Assembly: GCA_017995215.1 (NCBI GenBank)
Contig: JAGOJH010000028.1
Coordinates: 1-32,866, forward strand
Reading direction: 5' to 3'
Source of the DNA: Thermoclostridium sp.
GTDB lineage: Bacteria; Bacillota; Clostridia; DSM-8532
Length of the DNA stretch: 32,866 nt
The position numbers and the translations under genes were made by a program. Numbering within the stretch: position 1 is the first letter of the stretch; every line of letters starts with the position of its first letter. Positions 6,128 to 15,900 of this stretch are shown here, piece after piece. The notes under the pieces were generated by a model, which was given only the letters and a program-made list of their open reading frames with translations, made no database searches and was not told the DNA's origin.

Positions 6128-7327
6128 TTGAACGAGTTGAGGATTCAAAGGAATATTCCAGTTTACTATACCTATATGGGTTTGTTTCAATTAATTATCG
6201 GGCCCATCATCATGCTGTACTTATTGGACAAGGGGTTGAACTATACGGAAATCATGGTCATGGAAGCCTTTTTCTCCGTTGCAGTGGTGGTTCTGGAGGT
6301 GCCCTCCGGGGCTGTGGGTGACTTGCTGGGCAGACGATCCAGCCTGTTTCTTGCCGGGATCTTTATGGCGCTTGGTGCTGTTGCTTATATCACCGGGACA
6401 CGTATCTGGCAGTTTATGCTTGGTGAGGCCCTGTTCGCATGCGGAATGAGCCTGAAATCAGGATCTGATACCGCAATCGTCTATGATTCGCTGAAAACCC
6501 TCGGAAAAGAAAAAACATTCGCAGATATCCAGGGCAAGGGCGAAGCATATGCGCTTGGGGCTCAAATAATCGGCTCAATTCTCTCGGGCTTTGTTTACAG
6601 CCTGAATAAAGAGCTGCCCCTGCTGATATCCGCTGTTCTAATGGTGGGTTCGTCTGTCGCGGCCCTCTATCTGTATGAAATAAAAACATATGAGAATGAG
6701 AAAAAACCCGGGTATTTCCAACAAATCGCTATCAGTGCACGGTTCCTGGTAAACCAGCAGCGTGTACGGTCCATCGTTTTATATGGAGTATTCTTCTTCG
6801 TATTTTTCCGTATTGGTTTCTGGTATTACCAGCCCTATTTCCAGGATGTCGATATTCCGGATAAATACTTCGGGCTCCTCTTCGCATTGTTCAATATTGT
6901 TGCTACTTTGACTGCACGCAGCGCAGGAAAGCTGATTGAACGAACCAAGGGAAAATCCATGATCCTGTTATCCGTGCTCATGGCTGCTTCCTTCGTTCTG
7001 CTGGGTGTCACAAGATATCCCATCGGGTTTGTGTTCATATGCCTGCAGCAGGTAGCCAGAGGACTTCAGGTGCCTGTTTTTATGAAATACATGAACAAGC
7101 ATATTCCCAGCAATCAACGGGCAACCATCATATCTTTCAGCAGCTTGCTGAAAAACCTTGCAGCTACAGCTGCTTTTCCCGTAGCGGGTTATTTCATGGA
7201 CCGGATAGATGCTGTGCAGATAAACCTGTATACAGGTCTGCTCATGATCGCAGGAACAGTATTTTTTTATTTCTTCCTGAACAAAAGAATGAAAAGAGCA
7301 GCAGTTGATGAAGTGAACCCTGGGTAA
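6128..7327 (+). CDS. MFS transporter
   Basis: A 399-aa polytopic membrane protein with about 12 hydrophobic segments, in the major facilitator superfamily. The loop between helices 2 and 3 carries the family-type motif VPSGAVGDLLGRRSS (motif A, G-x-x-x-D-x-x-G-R-R). A second, weaker copy follows helix 8 (ARSAGKLIERTKGKS). The start is a TTG at 6128; AAAGGGGTCTGGAG precedes it, and no ATG is well placed. The substrate cannot be read from the sequence; drug or metabolite efflux is typical of this subfamily. It follows a promoter-RNA-terminator unit that might control it by attenuation. Its 3' end faces the convergent RNase G gene 77 nt away, with only a weak AGAAC/GTTCT hairpin between. Confidence 0.88.
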   Translation: MNELRIQRNIPVYYTYMGLFQLIIGPIIMLYLLDKGLNYTEIMVMEAFFSVAVVVLEVPSGAVGDLLGRRSSLFLAGIFMALGAVAYITGTRIWQFMLGEALFACGMSLKSGSDTAIVYDSLKTLGKEKTFADIQGKGEAYALGAQIIGSILSGFVYSLNKELPLLISAVLMVGSSVAALYLYEIKTYENEKKPGYFQQIAISARFLVNQQRVRSIVLYGVFFFVFFRIGFWYYQPYFQDVDIPDKYFGLLFALFNIVATLTARSAGKLIERTKGKSMILLSVLMAASFVLLGVTRYPIGFVFICLQQVARGLQVPVFMKYMNKHIPSNQRATIISFSSLLKNLAATAAFPVAGYFMDRIDAVQINLYTGLLMIAGTVFFYFFLNKRMKRAAVDEVNPG

Positions 7328-7404
7328 ATAACGAGAACGGATCTCCTGTTCTGATTGGTACATCAGATCTGCCCCGTGTTTCAGAATCCCCACGTATTGT
7401 CGGC

Positions 7405-8664
7405 TTATTTCCGGGTTTTTCTGCCTGTGCCGCCGCAAGCGGGGCAGGGCTCGGTTAAGGTATGCTGCAGATTATTGCGTACTTTTTTCCGGGTCATTTC
7501 CACCAGTCCCAGTCGAGTCATCCCCACAACTACCGTTCTTGTACCATCCTGCTTTACCGCTTCTTTCAACGAGGATAAAACCTGCTCCTTATTCTCGTTT
7601 TCCTGCATATCGATAAAATCGATGAGGATGATTCCGCTGATATCGCGAAGCCTGATTTGCCTGGCGATGGCGATTGTTGCCTCCAGATTGGTTAGAAGAA
7701 TGGTTTGTTCCTGATCATCCCGGCCTGTGAACTTGCCTGTGTTCACATCGATCACCGTTAAGGCTTCGGTTTTATCAAAAACCACATATCCACCGCATTT
7801 CATCCAGACCTTTCGGGCCAGTGCCTTCTGTATTGCGGACTCCACGTGGTAAAAATCAAACAGCTCATATTCCCCACAATAGTATTCCACCTTGATCTTC
7901 ATATTGGGGGAAATATCTTCCAAAAGCTCCAGCAAGCTTTCATACTCATCGCGGTCATTCACAACAAACCGCCGCACCCCTGCATTCAGCAGATCTCTCG
8001 CAAGCTTCTGCACCAGGTCGGGTTCACTGTAAAGACATCGTGGTACTGAGCCCTTCGATTCCTTCTCCTTCACTTTTTCCCAAAGCTTTTGAAGAAGAAG
8101 AATATCATCCTCCAGTTCATATTTCTCTATGCCCTGTGCAGCCGTGCGGATGATCAGCCCCATTCCTGCAGGGCAAAGCTTTTCAGCGATGCCTTTCAGC
8201 CTTTCCCGTTCTTCTGGTTGCTGAATTTTTTTAGAAACCCCAACCCCTGGAGAATAGGGGCATAATACTGTATTTCTTCCCGGAAGCGCAATATTGGTGG
8301 TCACTCTGGGGCCTTTTGACTCAATGGCTTCCTTTATGACCTGCACGGTGATCTCCTGGCCCTGGCGGATCAGATTTTCAATTTTTTCTACCGGCTCACG
8401 TATAATTGGGTTGGATTCATTCAGTTCATGGTGAACGCCGGTAAAAATATCGCCAGCATAAAGAAAAGCGTTCTTATCCAGGCCTATATCCACAAAAGCG
8501 CATTGCATGCCGGGAAGAACCCGCTCCACTTTTCCACGGTAAATGTTCCCGATAAGCTTTTTATGCTCGGGCGAGTCCATATAGATTTCTGCTAATTCGC
8601 CGTCTTCCATTATGGCAACCCTGGTTTGTTCGGGTTTTACGTCCACTAATATATCTTTGATCAT
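7405..8664 (-). CDS. rng: Ribonuclease G/E family endoribonuclease
   Basis: A 419-aa single-strand-specific endoribonuclease acting in rRNA maturation and mRNA decay. The N-terminal S1-type RNA-binding domain includes LIGNIYRGKVERVLPGMQ and AFVDIGLDKNAFLYAGD. Two catalytic magnesium-binding aspartates are in place, D306 (VIDVNTGKFTG) and D349 (LIDFIDM), 43 residues apart as D303/D346 are in E. coli RNase E. The protein ends with the Zn-link motif CPACGGTGRK. There is no long C-terminal scaffold, so it is RNase G-like. AGGTGAAGA precedes the start. It is the last gene of a minus-strand cluster behind two radical-SAM-linked genes; the rplU-rpmA genes that commonly follow in Clostridia are absent here. 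Confidence 0.93.
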   Translation of the reverse strand: MIKDILVDVKPEQTRVAIMEDGELAEIYMDSPEHKKLIGNIYRGKVERVLPGMQCAFVDIGLDKNAFLYAGDIFTGVHHELNESNPIIREPVEKIENLIRQGQEITVQVIKEAIESKGPRVTTNIALPGRNTVLCPYSPGVGVSKKIQQPEERERLKGIAEKLCPAGMGLIIRTAAQGIEKYELEDDILLLQKLWEKVKEKESKGSVPRCLYSEPDLVQKLARDLLNAGVRRFVVNDRDEYESLLELLEDISPNMKIKVEYYCGEYELFDFYHVESAIQKALARKVWMKCGGYVVFDKTEALTVIDVNTGKFTGRDDQEQTILLTNLEATIAIARQIRLRDISGIILIDFIDMQENENKEQVLSSLKEAVKQDGTRTVVVGMTRLGLVEMTRKKVRNNLQHTLTEPCPACGGTGRKTRK

Positions 8665-8798
8665 TCTTCACCTGAACTCTGCTATCATCTTCATAAAGCA
8701 CCACTTCTATAACGACTCAAAGATGAGCCCCCACCTTTTAAGCGTACTTTTAGGCGGAGGGCAAAAAACGCTGTTATAATGAGAATATTGCCCTTTTC

Positions 8799-9482
8799 TT
8801 AGAGCATCTGATCATCCAGCAGGGATAGCCAGTTTTTTTCTTTTCCTCCCATTAATAAAACCCTGTGCATTGACATCAACTCAAGCCCGGCCTGAAAAGT
8901 GTCTGACACACCCTTAAGGAACAAGTCGGGCCTGATGTTATCATCCTGCCCTGCGCCGAGCAGCACCTCAAAGAAACCACCATCGGTTCCCATGGTTCCC
9001 GCCAGTTCATAAATAAATGGTCGGATATTTTTTTCCTTATCACCGCTTTTGGTTTTTTTCATAACAAGAATGGTATCCGTTGCCAAAATATCCCCGGTAA
9101 GCTTTTGAAGATCGAGAGCTGCCGATGCTTTAAAGCCAATTCGGTAGCTTGCAGCCGATATCTGACCCATTAGATTGGACGGGTTCTTTTTCTCTTTTGC
9201 ATCCATCAGCCTGATTCCCGGGGGCAGTGCGTCGTTCATAATCTGAAGGAATTGCCCGGGATCAAGCCTGCTGGTAAGCTCTACATCTGCAAACTCACCG
9301 TCGCTGGTAAGCCCCAATGGCATGGGCTGTCCAAAGATGATTTGAGGCCTTGGGTTAAACCCCTGTGAATGGGCGATGAGAAGCCCGGAACGTTTAAACA
9401 CCCGCTCAAACAGTCGCAGGATATCCAAATGTCCGATAAACTTTAAATCGTTCCCTCGTCGAAACTGAAACCTGATATACAT
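8799..9482 (-). CDS. Radical-SAM-associated DUF2344 protein (TIGR03936-type)
   Basis: A 227-aa protein of the DUF2344 family, almost always encoded next to, or fused to, a TIGR03960-type radical SAM protein, as it is here. Family features are the N-terminal YIRFQFRRGNDLKFIGHLD with LRLFERVFKRSGLLIAHSQG, then FNPRPQIIFGQPMPLGLTS and SDGEFADVEL. The function is unknown; proposals centre on RNA or ribosome modification. The start at 9482 follows TTGGAGGATGTA; the frame could begin four codons earlier without a site. About 130 nt separate it from the radical SAM gene upstream, and 134 nt from rng downstream. Confidence 0.88.
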   Translation of the reverse strand: MYIRFQFRRGNDLKFIGHLDILRLFERVFKRSGLLIAHSQGFNPRPQIIFGQPMPLGLTSDGEFADVELTSRLDPGQFLQIMNDALPPGIRLMDAKEKKNPSNLMGQISAASYRIGFKASAALDLQKLTGDILATDTILVMKKTKSGDKEKNIRPFIYELAGTMGTDGGFFEVLLGAGQDDNIRPDLFLKGVSDTFQAGLELMSMHRVLLMGGKEKNWLSLLDDQML

Positions 9483-9611
9483 TACATCCTCCAATGTCAG
9501 CCTGGAAAGCGTCGGCTATCTTTTGAACCCTCCCTGACTGTTTTCATTTGGTAGAGAAAAAACAGTGATACAGTAATTCAATGCTCTGAAATGGCTGCTT
9601 CTTGCAACGGT

Positions 9612-11480
9612 TTATAGCGTTTCCTCTTCGTTATCCATCTTGCAGATCCCGGCTGAGAAAACCGTACTGCCGCAGCCTGTGCACTTCACGCGGCAATTTG
9701 GTGTAAGCACCCCCTCAAAAGCCTTCCTGCATTCCTTTTCAAGATACTTCTTTGATACACCCATATCCAGATGATCCCACGGAAGGGTTTCATCAAATGC
9801 TCTTTGTCGATTGGCATAAAAGCCTGGATCGATGTCTTCTTCCTCAAATGCTTTCATCCAGACATCATATTTAAAATACTCATCCCAGCTGTCAAACCTG
9901 CAGCCATTGCGCCATGCGCTGTGCAGCACCTTTCCCAGCCTTCTGTCCCCCCGTGCAAGCACTGCCTCAAGTTGGCTCGTTTTGGCCTCATGCCAGTGGA
10001 AGGTAACCGATTTTGACGCTTCGCGGATCTTCTCACGCAGAAACCTTTGCTTTTCCCGGAACTGATCCAGCGTATCCTGCCCGAACCATTGAAACGGTGT
10101 GAATGGTTTAGGGACAAAGCAGGACGCACTGACATTCACCTTTAAATCCCTTGCCCTTTTTTCCTTCGGAACCCTTTTATATGCCCGTACTACTTCTGCG
10201 CCCAGCCTTGCAATCCCTTGGATGTCCTCATCACTTTCAGTGGGAAGGCCTATCATGAAATACAGCTTGACGCTACTCCAACCACCTTCGAAGGCCAGGC
10301 TGACCGAGTTGATGATATCCTCTTCGGTAATACCCTTATTGATCACATCCCTTAATCGCTGGGTCCCTGCCTCCGGTGCAAAGGTTAGTCCGCTTTTACG
10401 CACCTTCTGGGCTTTTTCCATCAGATCCAGTGAGAAATTATCGATGCGCAGCGAGGGCAGGGATAAATTAACCTTTTTCTGTTCGGTCAGCTTCAGCAGT
10501 TCATCAGTAAAGTTGGTCAGGCAGGAATAGTCGCTGGTGCTTAAGGATACCAGTGAAATTTCTTCATAGCCTGTTTTTGTAATAGTACCTTCGGCCTGCT
10601 TCAACAAAACCTCCGGCGTTTTCTCCCGCACGGGTCGGTAAATAAAACCCGCCTGGCAGAAGCGGCAACCCCGGATACACCCCCGGAACATCTCGAGCAT
10701 AATCCTGTCGTGTACGGTGCCGATAAACGGGACGATAATGTCCTCCGGGAAATCAGCTGTGTCTAAATCATGAATGATTCTTTTGCGAATGGTTTTGCCA
10801 ATGCTCTCGAGGACGGGGGTTACCGATGCGATGGTATGGTCCGGATGATAGGACACGGTATAAAGAGACGGAACATAAACACCCGGAATCATCGCCGCAG
10901 CCTTTAAAAACGCTTCTCTTTCAGCACCCGTTCTTTTCCATGCGAGATATGCATCGATCACCTCGAGGATAACCTCCTCGCCCTCACCAAGGACGAAAAG
11001 GTCGATAAAATCCACCAATGGTTCAGGGTTGCATGCGCATGGCCCTCCGGCGATGACAAAGGGATCAGACTTTTTCCTTTCCGCGGTTAACAGTGGAACA
11101 CCGGCAAGATCCAGCATATTCAGGATATTGGTATAGCTCATTTCGTACTGAAGGGTGAAGCCCAGCATATCGAAATCCCTGATGGGATCTTTTGTTTCCA
11201 GCGCGAAAAGCGGAATTCCCTTTTGCCGCATGATCTCTTCCATGTCTACCCATGGCGCAAATACCCGTTCGCAATAGGTGTCCTGCCTGCGATTAAGAAC
11301 ATGGTACAGTATTTTCATGCCCAGGTGGGACATCCCCACTTCATAGACATCCGGGAAACAGAATGCAAAGCGGACATCCACCTTTTTGGGATCCTTTATT
11401 ACCATATTCCATTCCCCGCCAGTATACCGGGCTGGTTTTTCCAAGCTCAGCAGAATTTTATCTTCTAAAACTACTTTCAT
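9612..11480 (-). CDS. B12-binding-domain radical SAM protein (TIGR03960-type)
   Basis: A 622-aa radical SAM protein with the iron-sulfur motif C-x3-C-x2-C in MLEMFRGCIRGCRFCQAG, near residue 270. Upstream of it is a cobalamin-binding-like N-terminal half (ADVR-type segment VDVRFAFCFPDVYEVGMSHL), as in the YgiQ/TIGR03960 group. The core continues with EEISLVSLSTSDYSC and LTFAPEAGTQRLRDVINKGI, typical of the methylthiotransferase-like class. The C-terminus has CRVKCTGCGSTVF, a likely extra metal site. The reaction is not established for the family. It is preceded by CAGGAGAAAATA and starts 27 nt after serC, so the four genes serC to rng are probably one unit. Confidence 0.9.
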   Translation of the reverse strand: MKVVLEDKILLSLEKPARYTGGEWNMVIKDPKKVDVRFAFCFPDVYEVGMSHLGMKILYHVLNRRQDTYCERVFAPWVDMEEIMRQKGIPLFALETKDPIRDFDMLGFTLQYEMSYTNILNMLDLAGVPLLTAERKKSDPFVIAGGPCACNPEPLVDFIDLFVLGEGEEVILEVIDAYLAWKRTGAEREAFLKAAAMIPGVYVPSLYTVSYHPDHTIASVTPVLESIGKTIRKRIIHDLDTADFPEDIIVPFIGTVHDRIMLEMFRGCIRGCRFCQAGFIYRPVREKTPEVLLKQAEGTITKTGYEEISLVSLSTSDYSCLTNFTDELLKLTEQKKVNLSLPSLRIDNFSLDLMEKAQKVRKSGLTFAPEAGTQRLRDVINKGITEEDIINSVSLAFEGGWSSVKLYFMIGLPTESDEDIQGIARLGAEVVRAYKRVPKEKRARDLKVNVSASCFVPKPFTPFQWFGQDTLDQFREKQRFLREKIREASKSVTFHWHEAKTSQLEAVLARGDRRLGKVLHSAWRNGCRFDSWDEYFKYDVWMKAFEEEDIDPGFYANRQRAFDETLPWDHLDMGVSKKYLEKECRKAFEGVLTPNCRVKCTGCGSTVFSAGICKMDNEEETL

Positions 11481-11507
11481 TATTTTCTCCTGTTTGTTAA
11501 GAGGGAA

Positions 11508-12587
11508 TTATTTGTTTGCTGCTTCAAAGTCCTTCATAAAGCTGACCAATGCCTGTACACCCTGCAGCGGCATGGCATTGTATAAGCTTGCGCGCATACC
11601 TCCGACAATACGGTGTCCTTTCAGGTTCACCAGGCCTTTCGCCTGTGCCTCCCGGACGAACTTCGCATCCAATTCTTTGTTTCCCGTAGTAAAGGGAATA
11701 TTCATCAGTGAGCGATCCTTTTTCATTACGGTTCCCCTGAACATGCTGGAATTATCCAGAAAGTCATACAGGATGGCCGCTTTTTCTTCGTTCATTTTCT
11801 GCATCACAGGTACCCCGCCCAGCTTCTTCAGCCATTGATAAACCAGGCCGCACATATAAATACTGTAGCATGGAGGTGTGTTATACATGGATTCATTTTC
11901 TGCATGAACCTTATATTGAAGCATTGTGGGCACTTCGGGAGATGTATCGGTTATCAGATCCTCACGGATAATTACAACGGTCACACCGGCCGGTCCCATG
12001 TTTTTCTGTGCTCCGGCAAATAAGAGGCCGAATTTGGAAACATCATAAACCTCGGACAGAATGCTTGAGGATATGTCTGACACCAGCGGGACCCTTCCAG
12101 TGTCGGGAAGAGTGGTATACCGGGTTCCATGGATAGTATTGTTTGCAGTAATGTAAAAATAATCAGCATCCCTGCTGAAGGTTTTGGGATCGAGCGCGGG
12201 GATGCAAGCGAAGCTTTCTTTTTCCGAGGATGCCACTATGTTTACTTTGCAGAATTTTCTGGCTTCACCGATGGCTTTCTGCGTTAATGTGCCGGTATTG
12301 ACATAGTCTGCCTTACCCTTTTTCATCAGGTTCAGCGGAACCATTGCAAACTGCGTGAAAGTGCCGCCCTGTAAAAAAAGCACCTTATATTTAGAAGGAA
12401 TATTCATCAGCTGTCTTAAATCGGCCTCGGTTTGCCGGATGATCTCTTCGAACCATCTGGAGCGATGGCTCATTTCCATCACGGACATGCCGCTGCCGTG
12501 CCAGTTCAAAAGCTCGTCCCGGGCGATCTCCAGAACTTCTTCAGGCAATACTGAAGGCCCGGCAGAGAAATTATAGACTCTGTTCAT
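11508..12587 (-). CDS. serC: Phosphoserine aminotransferase
   Basis: A PLP-dependent class V aminotransferase (359 aa) that converts 3-phosphohydroxypyruvate and glutamate to phosphoserine in serine synthesis, and serves pyridoxal phosphate synthesis in some bacteria. It begins with the family signature VYNFSAGPSVLPEEVL. The segments FLQGGTFTQFAMVPLNL and YITANNTIHGTRY are characteristic. The Schiff-base lysine lies in FAGAQKNMGPAGVTVVI. RIVGGMRASLYNAMPLQGV closes the small domain. GGAGGATGAA precedes the ATG. It opens the minus-strand cluster, with a promoter at 12631-12659. serA is not adjacent. Confidence 0.96.
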   Translation of the reverse strand: MNRVYNFSAGPSVLPEEVLEIARDELLNWHGSGMSVMEMSHRSRWFEEIIRQTEADLRQLMNIPSKYKVLFLQGGTFTQFAMVPLNLMKKGKADYVNTGTLTQKAIGEARKFCKVNIVASSEKESFACIPALDPKTFSRDADYFYITANNTIHGTRYTTLPDTGRVPLVSDISSSILSEVYDVSKFGLLFAGAQKNMGPAGVTVVIIREDLITDTSPEVPTMLQYKVHAENESMYNTPPCYSIYMCGLVYQWLKKLGGVPVMQKMNEEKAAILYDFLDNSSMFRGTVMKKDRSLMNIPFTTGNKELDAKFVREAQAKGLVNLKGHRIVGGMRASLYNAMPLQGVQALVSFMKDFEAANK

Positions 12588-12630
12588 TTCATCCTCCTGG
12601 TGGCTTTATCTGTCTGTATAAGCCGCTATT

Positions 12631-12659
12631 ATTTTATCATTCCGAATCTGCATTGTCCA
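12631..12659 (-). promoter_or_regulatory. serC promoter
   Basis: Minus-strand TGGACA (12659-12654), a 17-nt spacer and TAAAAT (12636-12631). It would start transcription about 35 nt before the serC ATG and probably serves the whole serC to rng cluster. Confidence 0.65.
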
Positions 12660-12920
12660 TAAGCTGCAGGTAGCGAACAGATTTCCCTTTTTTGATGGAA
12701 CTTATTTAGCTCGTTATCGTCAAATGCATAGTAACCGATCTATATTGAAACAGAGTTTTTATGCATACGATAGGATTTTGTGGTAAAAACCTGAAAAACA
12801 GGTATGCTCACCCCAAACTTAACTGATTATCACCTTCAATGAAGCATTTTAGCGTTACGAAAGAATAAGGTACATAAACAGACAATCCGTTATGGCACGA
12901 TTAAAGGAGGAGGATTGGCC
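12660..12920. other. Divergent intergenic region serC / alpha-2-macroglobulin
   Basis: No gene was seen. A poor promoter candidate for the plus-strand gene is TTGAAA (12747-12752) with an imperfect -10 about 15-17 nt on. A small ACCTG/CAGGT hairpin lies at 12789-12803. The ribosome binding site AAAGGAGGAGG is at 12903-12913. Confidence 0.3.
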
Positions 12921-15900
12921 ATGAAGAGAATCATTGCAATTGTATTGGCAGTCGCTATTGTCGCCGCAGTACTATGGATAGTAAATCCGTTTACACCGGT
13001 GTACGCCGAAGAGTATAGAAGCGGCTTTCTGCTGACCCCGGTAAATTTTGATGCTACGGGCATTTATACCGATACCGGGTTCATTCTGAAATCCGAAAAA
13101 AGCTATACTCTGGATCAAATGAAAGAAATGCTTCGCATATTAGGGGACAACACCCTGGAAATTACTCAGAATCAGCAGAAGCATTTTGTCATCACTCCGC
13201 AAAAGAAGCTGAACACCAACAGCCTGTATACTTTTATTTTAACCACACCCGACAATGAGACGGTGTCCTGGACCTTCCAGACACGCCGGGATTTTTCGGT
13301 TCTGGGCACATTGCCCGCCAACCAGTCCAACTATGTACCGGTGGACTCCGGCATTGAGATCTATTTCAGCCATACGGATTTTGAAGATCCGGGCAAATAC
13401 TTTGAGATTACGCCGAAGGCTGAAGGGCGCTTTGAAAGAAACGGCTATATGGCTGTTTTCATTCCAAAGAAACTCGAGCCCGGCACCCTGTATACGGTCA
13501 AAATTCGAAGCGGCCTCTCACTGAAGGGAACCAACCTGAAGCTTCACGAGGATTATGTGTTTTCCTTTGAAACCGAACCAGAACAATCCGGGCAGACCGA
13601 ATCAAAGGGCAGCCTGTACTTCCAAAGCATGCTGATGGAATTCAGCACCGGCGAAGCGCCTGTAATCCCCATCGGTATTTATTCTGCAAACAGTCAGGAC
13701 ACTGAAGTTGCCGTAAGAACTACCATATATAAATTTAAGAGTGTTCAGGATTTTCTAAGCGCATTGCAATCCAAATACGGCAAGCCCGAATGGGCATATT
13801 TCACCCAGCAGAACAACCTGTTCTCCAAGGAAGGGCTGTCAACTGTTTCCTCCTTTGATCAAACCTTTGATATGACAAAATGGCAACAGAAGTATCTTGC
13901 GTTACCTGAAGCCCTGAAAACCGGTTTTTACCTGGTTGAAAGCACCTATAACGGCTTAACCGCACAGGTTCTGGTTCAATCCACCGACCTGGCCGCTTAC
14001 TTTACTGTAAGCAACACAAAAACTCTTTTCTGGGTGAACAATCTGAAAACCGGAAAAGCCGAAAGCTCTGCGACAATTTATGATGCAGACAACAGCAAAA
14101 GCTATACCACCGATGCAACCGGTGTTGCCGCTTTTGATACCATGCCGGATGATACTGAAAGCAACGAGTTGAAATACTACATCGTTCGCAGCGGAAACGA
14201 CGAACTGGTACTGCTGAACTACAGATACAGAACCTACGGAAATGATGTCTATGCCTACGACGACTACTGGCGTTATTTCCAGACCGACAGAAACCTGTAT
14301 AAGCCCGATGATCCGGTTGTTTTCTGGGGTTTCCTGCAAAAACGCGGATATGGTACCTCCCCGAAAAAAGTGACGGTGGAAATCGCCCAGGGTGGATATT
14401 GGGGCATTCCAGAGGCCAGGTTCCTCAGTTTTTATCTGCCATCCATTCAAAAGCCTCTGGTTACAATGGATGTGTCCGCTGAAAATGGTTTCTTTGATGG
14501 CAGCTTCCAGTTGCCGAAGCTTTCTCCGGGTGGATACAATATCACCATAAAAGTCGATGATCAGGTGGTCAATAATCATTACATCACCATTGAGAACTAT
14601 GTGAAACCAGCTTACCAGATGACCATAGAAAAGGACAAGGAGGCCATCTTTCTTGGAGAAACCGTGAACTTCACCATCACTCCGGCTTTCTTCGACGGAA
14701 CCGGGCTTCCTTCTCTGGATGTATCCTATAACATAGGTGGTTATCCCTTGAAAGAAGCCTACGGTACCGCCAGAACCGCTTCGAACGGCAAGCTTGTTGT
14801 TCCCTTCACCGCTCAAACCTCAGATCAAAAGGCACAGGGCGAGCAATATATGTACATCAACGCCAATGCTTCACTACCGGAAAGCGGAGAGATCTACAGC
14901 AATGCCTATGCACGTGTGTTTATCAATGATATTCACGCTGCTTTTGACGTGGACACCGATGAAAAGGGGATAACCACCCTGAAGGCCACAGTGAATAAAA
15001 TTGATCTGAGCCGAATCAATAAACCCGGCAATACGGATATGTCAGATTTCCTGGGAGATCCTGAAGCATCTAAGGAAATTTCCGGAACCATTGTTTATCA
15101 CTATTATGAAAAGATCGAGCAGGGCGAAGAATACGATTATATCAACAAGGTGGTCCGAAAACTATACAGCTATGAAGAGCGCCGGGAAACCGTTCAAACC
15201 TTTTCCCTGAGCACCGATGAAAAAGGAACTGCCAGCAAAATTTTCAACCTGAAGGCCCCACAGGAGGGATGGTACACCGCTGAATTGACCTGGAATGACA
15301 ACAGCAGGCGTGTGATGAATCATAGCGTTTATCTGTCAAACCATTATGTAAAATACCCTGATACCCAATATGATTGGTACCATCTTGAAACAGACAAAGA
15401 GAAATATCGCCTGGATGCGGAAGTTATCCTCACGCTGAAAAACAACGAAGAGAAGGTCGTGTCCCCAAAATCTGTACTATATATGGAAGCACAAAAGGGA
15501 ATTCTCAAATACCATGTTGCTCCCAGCGCAGAGTACAAAACCAAATATACGAAGAACCTGGTTCCAAACTTCTACATCACAGCCGTTTACTTCAACGGAA
15601 AAGGCTACATCAATACCGGTACCCAGGGCATACGCTATGACACCGACGAAGTGAAGCTGGATATCCAGATGGAGGCCGATAAGGAGGCCTATCGTCCGGG
15701 CGATACTGTAAATGTAAGCATCACCGCAAAGGATGAAGACGGCAACCCCGTGGCAGCACATGTGAACCTGGCGCTGATTGACGAGGCCATGCTGAAAATC
15801 TCCTGGTACGAGGTGAATGTTCTCGACAACTTGTATCAATGGATAGACGCAGGGATGGGCTACTCTTACAGTTCCCATGCCACGGGGGCAGCAGGCGGCA

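Noticed and set aside
13956-14816. 286-codon open frame on the minus strand inside the alpha-2-macroglobulin gene
   Set aside because: It is the complement of a well-supported coding sequence, has no ribosome binding site or family motif, and its composition reflects the reversed codons of the real gene.
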